From Dipteronia dyeriana (lineage: Eukaryota; Streptophyta; Magnoliopsida; Sapindales; Sapindaceae): a DNA stretch of 64,000 nt. The notes under the pieces were generated by a model. It was not told the DNA's origin. It did no database searches and worked only from the letters and a program-made list of their open reading frames with translations. The translations under genes and the position numbers were made by a program. Location: the NCBI GenBank assembly GCA_032871835.1, contig CM065298.1, positions 79,388,154-79,452,153 of the forward strand, written 5' to 3'. Of the stretch, positions 46,770 to 58,700 are shown piece after piece (within the stretch, counting starts at the first letter, position 1; every line of letters begins with the position of its first letter).

Positions 46770-49700
46770 TTAGAATGCAGATGCCGGATTTTTGGATGAC
46801 TATTGTGCACTGGAGTATGGATTATAAGGAAAAAGAACTACCTTTTAGTCTCTACTTAACCCTTGGTGCTTGTGTCCAATTTTTTTGACCCGAATTATAT
46901 TTTTAGCAGGTGTACTAAAGATTTAATTATATTTTGTCCTAATGTGTGTCCTTAAGGTGTCTGGAGAATGCACTCTTTATTCTTTTTAAAGGAATTTTAT
47001 CTTAGCAATATTTTGGGTATTAGGAAAAAGCAGATTGAATAATGTTTGGGAGAGTGGAATTATGGAATGATGTTAAGCAGATTATTCCTAATATTTTTCT
47101 ATATTGATCCCTGTAACCTGGATGAGTAGTGGACTAGTAGTGTTGATATCTTTTTGCCTTCGTGGTCTATCTTTTTGTTGCACAGCATGGAGGGAGTACA
47201 AATGCTTTTACAGCTTCTGAGCATACAAATTATCACTTTGATGTCAACACTGACTGTTTTGAAGAGGCTCTGGACAGGTACTTGCCATTTTCCATTTTAC
47301 TGAATGTTATATTTGTCAATATTCTTGTAAAGTTAACGAGTTATGTTTTCTTCCCGTGATTTGATACCAGATTCGCACAGTTCTTTATTAAACCATTGAT
47401 GTCGGCTGATGCTACAATGAGAGAAATTAAAGCAGTTGATTCTGGTTAGCTGTTCTTTTAGATCTATCTAGTGGCTCAGTTACTGTATTTTTGGACTCAC
47501 TATTGATCATCTCTCATTTCCTCACTCTCTCCATCTACCCGACTACCCCTTCCTCTCTTCTTATTTAGAGAACCAGAAAAACTTGTTGGCCGATGGTTGG
47601 AGAATGAACCAGGTATCAATTACTTTTGCTGGCTAATATTTGGCCTTTGAGTGTTCGCAAGATAATAGATATATTGATTTGAAGTTCATTATGGTGTGCT
47701 TGCATTTGTTACTCTTATGAGAAGCAGAACAAGAATTTTCTTTCAAAATCTATTTTTGGGTTTTAGTTCAATTTTAAAGAATTTGATATATGGAGTTGTG
47801 ACTTGTGACTATGTTTTTCAATTCTGTTGTTGATCAAAAACAACAACTTCTTTATTTCATGTTTGTGTTAAAAAGAGGCCACATTTAAAGAGACCATAAT
47901 TATAAATTTATTTTTAGAAATAGTAAAAAAATGGTAATTGCAGGAGTGCTTTCAAATTTAGCTTATGAAGCCTGGCCGTGATAGTCTTGGTTTTAATTCT
48001 TATTGAAAATTAATATGGACTTTCCGGACATTTGAGTGTTGAAACTTCTTGCTCTCTCAATAATTTGGAAGGTGATTTGATATGCACATAGCACATAAGA
48101 ATTTTAGTAAAGTTTTAGGGAGAAACCCTTACACTATCTCCATATTTTAGATTTCAAGTGATTTGTGGTTACTGTAAGTTGTTGGGAACGGTACTTGGAG
48201 TGCTTGCTGCACACTAACAGCTTAACTTTTTTGATATCAAAACTGAAGTAATGCCAAATTATTGAAGGAAACATGAAAATAAATCTGAATGGCAATGATT
48301 GCAGTGTGTGTTGATTTTAAACTCTCGTATTGATCTTGTTTTCTCGATAGATACGATGATAGATTTATAGGATAATGATATGCGAATATGCAAAATAAAA
48401 TATGAACGTTAAAGAAAACACACCACACGCAAACAAAAAGAATTTACCGAGGTTCGGCTAACTTTGCCTACGTTCTCGTGTGATCTTTCTTGAGAAATCA
48501 CCAGCACTATGGAGAAAAACGCTTTGTTACAAGAAACTTATCGAAACCCTTTAGCTAATTCCCCAAAACCTTGATAGAACCTCTCTATCACTCTTGCTCT
48601 CTACCCCTTTATGCTTGCTGATTTTTTTGTGTTAAAAAATAAGTTCCCGACAACCCTATTTATAGGTACAGGACTTGGGTTATATTCCTTGCTAGAATAG
48701 GACTCCTAAATCTTCATAGATTAAGAAAAACTAACTTATTTCCTTATCCTAGTTGATTTGGGATTCTTGAGAAAATCTAATTTCCTATTTCTTATAGGAA
48801 ATTATGTGCACACTTTATTTTCTCATTATCCAAATAGGATTCCTTTTTAAGCATTGACTTGTGTTTTGATGAGCCAAAAACACAACACTTTCCACCTTGG
48901 TGAGTCAAAACCAAGAAATGACTGTTGTACTCCAGAATGTCTTCGAACCTTCTTGAAATAACTCTGGAAAGCTTCAAGAACCTTCACCTTGGCAAAATTC
49001 TTCTTGCCTTAATGCACCTCAAGTGAGGAGGTGTTCCACCCAATCCTTAACATGTAATAAGATTGAGTGAGTTTAAGCAGAACTTGAACTTCTCAGCTGT
49101 TACTGGTTTAGTCAAGTAACCCGATGCGTTCCTCTGTATGAACCTTCTCCAGTGTAACTTCCTTCGATTTTGCCCAAATCCTTGATTCGATGATAACGAG
49201 CCTCAATATGCTTCGATCTTTCATGAAACACTTGATTCTTAGCCAAGTAAATTGCACTTTGGCTGTCACATCTGATCCCCATTACTGGCCTTAGAGAACT
49301 ACCGGAACAGGAAGGAAGTAAAGCTACTACATACTATTGGAACTCTGAGTAATTCCGAACTCTATTGCTAAACCATTAAGCCAAACTACTTCCTTTCCGG
49401 CTTTCGCAAGTGCAATATACTCGGCTTTAATAGTGGATAATATCATAATACTGTAATTTATTATAGAGTAGCCTTCCAACTAATCGGTCCACCGCCACTA
49501 GTGGAAACATAACCTGTAGATCTTCTTTTATCCAAGTCCCCTGCATAGTCAGCATCTACGTAACCCAGCACACATGCTTCTTTCCATTGTTTTTCAAACA
49601 AGATTCCTAGACTCTTTAAACCTTTTAAGTAATGCAAAATCCATTTAACAGTAGACTAACGATCCTTTCCTGGATTCGTCATATACCTCGAAACAACAAT

Positions 49701-52700
49701 TAATTCTTATGCTAGGTCAGATCTTGTGCAAACCATCGCGTATATTAGACATCCTACTATGCTTGCATAAGGCACTTTGCTCATCTCTTCCAACTCTTTT
49801 TCTGTAGTTGGACATTGCAGTACACTCAACCTATAGTGAGCTGCTAACGGAGTAGTCACTGGCTTTGCTTTATTCATGTTGAATCCAAAATATTTTGATG
49901 TATTTTGCTTGCGACAACCAGATTTTTCCCGTTACTTTGTCCCTCCTAATTTGCATTCCAAGGATCTTTTGTGCAACCCCTAGATCCTTCATGTCAAATT
50001 CCTTAGTTGCATCTTTAATTTATGAATTCTAGACATATCTTGACATGTAATCAACATTTCTTCTACATAAAGTTGCAATAGTATAATCATACCATCTTCG
50101 AACACATGGTAGTAAACACAACAATCCTTTAAGCATCTTTTAAAATTAATTTTCAGCATGTATGAATCAAAACGCTTGTACCATCGTGTTGGAGATTGCT
50201 TTTGCCCATAAAGAGACTTCTTTAACCTACAAACCAAATTTTCCTTCCCTGTTTCGACAAATCCTTCCAGTTGAGCCATGTATGACTTCTTCCATATCAC
50301 CATGGAGAAACGCGGTCTTAACGTCCATCTGTTCTATCTCCACATCCTGTTGAGCTGCTATTGATAATAGCAATCTGATCGAAGTATGCTTAACCACTGG
50401 AGAGAATATCTCGTCATAATCAACTCCTTTCTTTTTGTGAATACCCTTTTGCCACTAACTGAACCTTGTATCTCACGGCATCACCTTCATGTGTCCCTTC
50501 TTTCTTTCTAAACATCCATTTGCAGCCAACTATCTTTCGATATTTCGGTTTAGAAACTAGCTTCCAAACAGTGTTCTTATCAAGAGATTGCATCTCTTAT
50601 ATCATAGCAACCATCCAATTTTCTCGATCATCACTTGCTATAGCTTCTTGATACGTGGTTGGATCTCCTTGACTTGCATTTAGAGCATAATTAACTTCGT
50701 CTTGGTCAAACTCATACCTTTCTGGTTTCTTGCGATCTTGCATGGGTTTATCGAGTGCAATGCTTCTCTGAAACTGTTGCTCAAGTTGTTGAGGAACCAA
50801 GGAGTCTTGTTACTGCAACGGTGATAGCTCCACTTGAGCCCGTACTTGTGACTGTTGTTGCTCTACTCTTTCATCATTAATCACTTCGTAATGATCCATT
50901 TGCTCGTGCTCCACCTGAGCTGGTTTTCTTCCATGACCCATTTGGTTAGAGAAAATTCGGTTGCTTCTTCTCCTCATTTGTCTTGATTCTGCTTAGGGGT
51001 ATAGTCAATTCGCCGAATACGTCATCTCTTCTTAAAACCTTCTTCTTATTGAAAATATCCCATAACTTGTAGCCCTTCACTTTTTCAAAACCAATGAAAA
51101 TGTACTCTAGTGACTTTGGCTTGAGTTTGGTTCTTTCATCACTCGGAATATAAGCATATGCATTGCAACCAAATACTCTTAATTTGGAAGAATCAACCGG
51201 TTTTCCAAACCATACCTCTTCTGCACACTTATAGTCAAGAACCTCTGATGGTGATAGGTTAACCAAGTAGTAAGCAGGATTAACCACTTCTGCCCAAAAC
51301 ATGTCAAGCAATCCTGCATGAAACTGCATGCTTCTCTTTCTTTCGATGAGAGTTCTATTCATCCTCTCTGCTGCCCCGTTTTGTTGAGGAGTTTTCTTCA
51401 CTTTAAAATGCCTTGTGATGCCTTCTTCCTTACTGAACTGCTAGAACTTGTTGTCTTTATATTCACCTCCATTGTTGCTTTTCAGATGTCTGATTTTTTT
51501 GCCCGTTTGGGTTTCTACTTCAGCTTTCCACTCTTTAAACTTTGTGAATACTTCGAATTTCTCCCTCATGAAGTAAATCCACATTTTTCTTGAAAAATCA
51601 TCTAAAAAAGTAACAAAATACCTTGATCCTCCCTTTGACCAAGTTAGTGCAGTACCCCATACGTCTGTATGAATATAGTATAACGGCACTTTGCTTCTTT
51701 TTTTACTATCTGCAATCTTGAATGACATATTTGTTTGCTTCCCGAGAGTACAATACTTCAGAATTTCAGTTTGTAGAAACTAACACCTTTCAGTTGATTT
51801 TTCTTGTGTAGTTCTTGCATCCCTCTTTAACTCATGTGCCCTAGCCTACAATGCCAAAGCTCAATCTCGTCCTTCTATACAGATATTGCTGCTCCAACTA
51901 CTATTGTGGTTCCTCGAAGCTTGTATAAAGTGTTAGGTTGAATATCACCTTTTATCATGACCGGTAACCCTTTGATAACCTTGAGTGTCCCTCCTTCAGA
52001 ACAGTACTTGTAACCTACTTTGTCTAAAGTGCCAAAAGATATCAAATTCTTCTTAAGCTTAGGAACATTTCTGACTTTATCCATTACCCTAACAATTCTG
52101 TCATGCATTCTGATTTTCACTGATCCAGTACCTAAGATCTTGCACGGTGAATCATCTCCCATCAAAACTTCTTCCCAGCTTCTTTCTTCATGTGTCGAAT
52201 CATTCTTTATTAGCACACATATGGAATAAACAACCGGTATCCAAAATCCAATGTTGGATAGCACTGGAGCTTGATGTTACCGTAAGGAGTTCTCCGTCAC
52301 TTTCATCCGAAGTAACCACACTGGTTGTACTTGAATTCCTTGCCATCGCCTTTGCTTTCCTTTCTTGCCATATCTTGCAATTCTTTTGGTTGTACTTGAA
52401 TTCCTTGCCATCGCTTTGCTTTCCTTTCTTGCCATATCTTGTAATTCTTTTGCCAGTGGTTAGTAGCAACACATGTAAAACAACCTTTGTTCTCTTTTTC
52501 TTTTCCCTTGGATTTTGATATACCCCCGTTGCCAGATTTATCATGCTTCTTCTGCGACCGACCTTTCTCTTTGCCTTTGGCATATAGACCATGTGCTTGA
52601 GAGCTTTTTGTATTTTCATCCATCTTGATATAAGATTGGATAGCTTCCATAAAGTCATCCAGATTTAGACTTTCCTTACTAAACATGATTGTGGACCTTG

Positions 52701-55700
52701 TGGTCCTGAACTGCTTGAACGAAGGCGGTAGAGATCTCAGCAGTAAAAGCGCGTTGTCGTCATCTTCATACTTCACATCCACCTTTAATAAGTGGGCAAC
52801 ACAATTTTGAAATCTGCTCAAATGATCTTGCAGATTTCCACCTTCCATCCGAAGATTAAGAAGTTCATCTTTCAAGAAAAGTTTGTTGGATATAGTTTTA
52901 CCTCTGTAAACTTCTCGAGCTTATCCTATGTCTTTAGCGTTCATATCCTCGTCGACATTAAGTATCACATTGTCGGCAAGATGTAGCTCGTAAAGCTCTT
53001 TGCCTTTATGTCCAATGTCCATTCGCTTCCATTGAAAATCTGTAGTTCCCTCCGTTTCTTCTCCACTCTGAGAATAACATGTTGCAAATCTTGCTAAATC
53101 AAGACGTTCTTCTTCTTCCTCAGTCATAACGTGAAGTTACCCTTCCCATCAAACTTCTCGATTATGATGGGCTTCATGTCATTGATTTTATCACTCGCCA
53201 TCTCAGAAAAACGCTATAACCTAGTTCTGATACCAATTTGTTGATACTAAACTCCCTTATTGATCGTGTTTTCTCGATAGACTATGATGATAAACTTATA
53301 GGATAATGATATGCGAATATGCGAAATAAAATATGAACGATAAAGAAAACACACCATACGCAAACACAAAGAATTTACCTAGGTTTGACTAACTTTGCCT
53401 ACGTCCTTGTTTGATATCTCTTGAGAAATCACTAGCACTATGGAGAGAAACGCTTGGTTATAAGAAACTTATTGAAACCCCTTACTAATTCCTTAAAACC
53501 TTGTTAGAACCTCTCTATCACTCTTACTCTCTACCCCTTTATGCTTTCTGATTTTTCTGTGTTAAATAAGCTCTCAACAACCCTATTTATAGGTATAGGA
53601 CTCCTAAATCCTCATAGAATAAGAAAAGCTAACATATTTCCTTATCCTAGTGATTTGGGATTCTTGTGAAAATCTAATTTCCTAATCCTTATAGGAAATT
53701 ATTTGCACATTTCATTTTCTCCTTATCTAAATAGGATTCCTTCTTAAGTGTTGACTTGGATTTTGATGAGCCAAAAACACAACAGTCAGAAGTTAGAAAT
53801 TGGCCCGTCATTAAATTCAGACCTTATTTCTCGAAGTATCTATTTTGAGGCAAGGTTTTAAAATGCGGAAAAAGCGGTGCGAGGCGGGAAGGCCTCCTCG
53901 AGGCGAGACGGGTGCCTCAAGGCGATTGAGGCGGGCGCCTCAGTCGAAAAATGGAAAAACAATGTAAAAAAATTAAAAATAAATTGTAAAGTAGAGAATA
54001 GTCCATAAAATTTGGGAAATAAGTTATATCCAATAATACAAACATAAAATGTTTGAAACAAATTAAACATTACAAAAACAAAACATTATCCTAACGATAA
54101 ATGACCACTAATCATTCCATAAGCTATCATTTGTGTCCAATAGCTTTAAATGTGGATCAAAATGGTAGTCCCCCTCATCACCATCATCATCTGAAGTTCC
54201 TGGAGAGTTGTATTGGTTTGAAATGTCCTCCCACGCTCGTTCTTCATCCACCCATTGTAAAGCCTTTCCTTTGTCTACCAAAAAATGTAAAGTAATATTA
54301 TACATTTATAATTAAATATATGATTCTATCTAAGTAAAACTTATTAAATTTGATTGTAGAATTACTTGTATTTCTCTTTCTCTTCCCTCCTACTTGTTGG
54401 CTTCCACTTGGTTGACTCATGTCCATATCTGTGGACGTTCCCTCAACTACATCATTGTCAACAATCCACTCATCATCCGACGGCACATCTTCACGAACCA
54501 ATGGATCCTCATCGTCCTTTAGTGCCTTCTTCTTCAAGTATCTATGCTGCAACCTTTTATTGTACATTATGTACACCAAAGAATTCAATTTCTTTGTGAT
54601 TAATCGATTCCTCTTCTTCGTGTGAATCTACAAATAATTTGTATGAAATTGTTAATTAGGAATACTAAATTTTACTCTAGTATTTATAATTATAAGTAAA
54701 CCCTTACCAAATTAAATGTACTCCAATTTCTCTCACAAGCTGAAGATGAGCAAGTGAGACTTAAAATCTTCACAGCAAAATCTTTTAGTTCCGGAGCCTC
54801 GTCTCCATATGCATTCCACCAATCGGCTACAATGAGAATAATAAACATTGTTCATTTCCTTATAAGACAATACTATAAATTTCATAACGAAATTGATACA
54901 TGTAAATAATAACTTGACATACCAGGGCTAAGATTTTCTGTAAGACCTTTTGCACGTCCATAGCCAAAAAACCCTTCCTTGTTCTTAAAGAGATTAATTT
55001 GTAAATTAGCCCGTACTCTTGCCTCCTCATCATGAATAAGTTTTTCCATGCACACCATCAACCCAATCTTTACCTCTATATGAGAGGATAAACCATCCGA
55101 ATATTGGAATCGGGGATTAAGATAGTACGCAGCTGCGTGCAAATGGCGGTGCAATTGATACTGCCCTTCCTTGTTCTTAAAGAGATTAATTTGTAAATTA
55201 GCCCGTACTCTCGCCTCCTTATCATGAATAAGTTTTTCCATGCACACCATCAACCCAATCTTTACCTCTATATGAGAGGATAAACCATCCGAATATTGGA
55301 ATGGGGGATTAAGATAGTACGCAGCTGCGTGCAAATGGCGGTGCAATTGATACTGCCACTTATCATCAATGATTCCCCATATCTCCTTGTAAGCTTCTTC
55401 CTCATTTCCCAAATTAGCGGCTATTTCCTCCTTAGCCTTATCCATGGCACCATAAATAAATCCCATTGCGGGCAGTTGTTCAGAATCTGTCATCCTCAAC
55501 ACACTTACAAGAGGTCTAGTTGTCTTTAATGCATAAGACACGCTACCCAAAAATTATCATTGAAGATGATCTTGATTTCCCTTCCCTCGGTTTTTTTTGG
55601 CCAACTACATCCATCCTATTCCTTTGAAGTAAACATTTGCTCCAAAGGTTGCCTCAGAATTAACATCCTGTCTAATGTTAAAAATGAAGTAGCAAACCGT

Positions 55701-58700
55701 GTAGGAGCGGGACGGATCAATTCTTTATTAGTGTGCTTTCTCATCAAAGCCAATACCCATTCGTGGTTGTATATGAAATTACTTAACAAGAATAAAAATA
55801 TTAATATTTATGAAATGATTAATACTAAATATAAAGCATTTCTATAACAATTTAATGATTTATACCTTTTTTGCTTTCCTCAATGCATTTTGGTGTTGAG
55901 GTAAAGATCCAATTTTCTCAAGTATTAGATCAATACAATGAGCTGCACACGGCGTCCACCATAGCCGTTTCCTCTTCTCCATCAACATTTCACCTGCTTT
56001 CTTGTAGTTCGATGCATTATCTGTCACCACTTGAACAACAATATCTTCTCCAACTTCTTCAATCACAGAATCCAATAGGTTAAACAATAGTGTAGCATCT
56101 TTAATTGCATCACTAGCATCGACCGACTCTAAGAACACCGTGCCATACGGATTGTTTACAAGAAAGTTTATCAACTGTCTTCCTCTCATATCCTTCCACC
56201 CATCCGATATAATAGACACTCCTGTTTTACTCCATGTTTTCTTTACTTCATCAACAATTGCTTGGGTTTTGCCTTCTGCCTTCAACAATAGTGAAGTGCT
56301 CAAGTCGTGCTGTAGGTGGTTTTAGACCATGCCCGTAAGTCCCAACTGAACGGAGCATTTTAACAAACGATGAACTACTAGCAACATTAAAGGCGATTCC
56401 ATTCTCATAGAAGAAGTCGGCTATGTCCGAACATGTGTTTTCACGTGCCTCCTTATCAAGTCCTTTGACTCCCTTATCACTTCCCCCCAAATCCTCCACC
56501 GCCTCATTTTCAACATTCACTACAAATCTATCCATCGGTCCTCTGATCCTTCTTTCAGAAACACTACCTGAGCTTGAACCTTTTTTTGATAGACTGTTTA
56601 AGGTGACAATTGTCAATCCTTTCTTCACGCATCAATTGTGCCCTCTTTCTCGCCTTTTCATTTGACAACATATAAGTTTTGATTTCTTCTCTCACTTCTG
56701 GGGTGATCTTTGTGCACGGGACAACATTACCTTGAACACCCGCAAGGTGTTCTTTCATCCGAAACACTCCACCCTTCAATACTCTATCACAAAATTTGCA
56801 TTGGATATACTTATATCCCTTTTGTTCATCCATTTCAACCTCAATCCCATACTTCCAAGCCAGATCTTTTCGATTCGACATTTAAAAATCTACAACAAAA
56901 TAAGCAAGAAAGCTAAGAGTAAATAATAAAATAATACTGTATTTTTGGAATCACGTAAATTAATCAACAATACAATGTATATAATATACTTAATTACTTA
57001 TATAGTTATATGATATAATTTATATTATGCGTTGAATGTAATTTATAATTTATATAATTTAAAATTTAATATATAGTATATTGTATATAATATACTTAAT
57101 TACTTATATAGTTAATAGTTATATGATATAATTTATATTATGTGTTGAGTGTAATTTATAATTTATATAATTTAAATTTTATGTCATGTTATCATGTATA
57201 TAATAAACTTATATAATAAACAAAAGCAAAAGCATACGGCACTTGAAGACCATACACAAAAGCATACACAAAGGAAATTGAAGACCAGAGCATACACAAA
57301 AACATACACAAAAGCAAAAAGAAAAGCAAATTGAAGCATACACAAAAGCATACACAAAAACATAAAAGAAAGAAGGAAATTGAAGACCAGAGAAACCAGA
57401 AGAAAATCGAAGAAGCTGAAAATCGAAGAAGAAATTCGAAGAAAATCAAAGAAAAACAGATCAAAGGAAAAAGAATAGCAAAGCTGAAGCACATGCTGCG
57501 TACAGATCAAGAAGAAGATGAAGAAGAAGAATAGCAAAGCTAAAGAAGAAGAAGTAGAAGAAGAAGAAATACAGATCAAGAAGAAGAAGAAATTCAGACG
57601 AAGAAGAAGCAGAAAAACAGAGGAAGAAGAAGAACTCACTGGAGAGGACTCGAGAAGAACCAGACGTTGATGTCGCCGGTCGATCGGTTTGAAGAAGAGA
57701 AAAGAAAGAATTGAAGTCCCAAATGTGTTGGAGAGATTGAATTACACCGTTGAAGATTTAGGGATTTAGGGATTTTGGCTTTATTAGCCTCTTCTTTTCT
57801 TCTCCAAAACGATGAGTTTTTTTTTTTTTTTTTTAACTTGCCTTCCCGAGTCAGAGCTGAGGCGCCCGAGTTGGGAGGACTCGGCGCATATTCGGCCGCC
57901 TCGTGCGGTGGAGGTAGACATTCGAACCTGCTACCTTGGTGCGGCCGCACCAGTGCGCTTTGGCGTGGAGGCGGGCGAGGCCGCCTCAAACCGCATTTTA
58001 AAACATAGATTTCAGGTTGCTTTCTTGAACCACGTGCGACCTGCGTCACAAATTTTAGGTGAAGGCAGGATGGTCTTTAGTTTGATGGCTAGAGTTTTTA
58101 GTAAAGTAAGCTCGTTTCTTGTTATTTTTGTTAAAACTATCATTATTATTGTTCAAAGTTTATCGTGATTATGATTGTTATGTACTTATGTTTACAATTA
58201 CATTCTTTACCATTTGGTACCCGGAGTAGTAGTGTTTTTATGAGTAATCAATTCTTACTGCTTCGTGTGTGTGTGCGAAATTCTTATAGCTTCGGAAACA
58301 TCAAAGTTTGGAAGGTCATCCATACCACAAATTCAGCACAGGTGAGCACTTTTTTTGTTTCTCATTTTTTGGCTAAAGCATCTGTGCTTTATTTTCAAGT
58401 GTGTTAGAGAGCTGGCTGTTGCATATGCATTTCCAAATATTCTGGATTGGTAAAAAGATAAATTTGTAAACCAAAGTCATCCCTCAGAAATTGCTTTTTA
58501 TCTTCCATTTTTGCATCCAACTTTGGAAGGATTAATTTTGATGGCTCCAAGCCTCCAAGAGCATCAGTGCTCCTTTGTTGTCTTTGCATACAAAATAAAC
58601 GGAACATCTCTTCATCCTCCCATATCCTTTTCCTTCTTCATCCTTCCATGTTTGTATCTTGCTCAATATATATTTAGCAGAGTTCACCAGGTGTAAAAAT

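Larger units (their letters stand above)
48309..53784 (-). mobile_element. Ty1/copia element D in intron 6
   Basis: A 5.5-kb element with LTRs at 48309-48887 and 53239-53784, PBS, PPT-like purines and a gag-pol in copia order (gag, protease, integrase, RT, RNase H) on the minus strand, antisense to the host gene. Catalytic residues of integrase and RT are replaced and many stops are present. The 5-bp flanks (gtgtg / gtcag) are not a clean duplication. Confidence 0.9.
53851..58008 (-). mobile_element. hAT-family DNA transposon in intron 6
   Basis: The terminal inverted repeats are CAAGGTTTTAAAATGCGG (53851-53868) and, at 57991-58008, the complement of CTATGTTTTAAAATGCGG. They are flanked by 8-bp sequences matching at 6 of 8 positions (TTTTGAGG 53843-53850, ATTTCAGG 58009-58016), the hAT duplication length. 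Both ends carry GC-rich subterminal repeats of AGGCG/GGCGGGCG. The inside encodes a BED/DUF659/hAT-C transposase on the minus strand. Confidence 0.85.
47613..58289 (+). other. Intron 6 of the M16 protease gene, enlarged by two transposons
   Basis: 10,677 bp between RMNQ|GT at 47612 and ATAG|CTT at 58290. It comprises host intron 47613-48308, copia element 48309-53784, host 53785-53850, hAT element 53851-58008 and host 58009-58289. The original intron would have been about 1.04 kb. Splice sites at both ends are canonical and both flanking exons are in frame. Confidence 0.85.

Noticed and set aside
47162..47359. 65-codon frame containing HGGSTNAFTASEH
   Set aside because: Only 47186-47277 is exon 4; the remainder is intron sequence.
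48304..48308. Target duplication for copia element D (gtgtg vs gtcag)
   Set aside because: Only three of five bases agree, so it is not reported as a target site duplication.
57184..57639. Phe/Ser-rich minus-strand frames of 100-151 codons that look like membrane proteins
   Set aside because: They are the complement of a (GAA)n/ACACAAAA low-complexity region in the hAT element; composition alone explains them.
57812..58168. 118-codon + strand frame across the hAT right end
   Set aside because: It begins in a poly-T run in the transposon, crosses the inverted repeat into the host intron and shares nothing with the protease protein.
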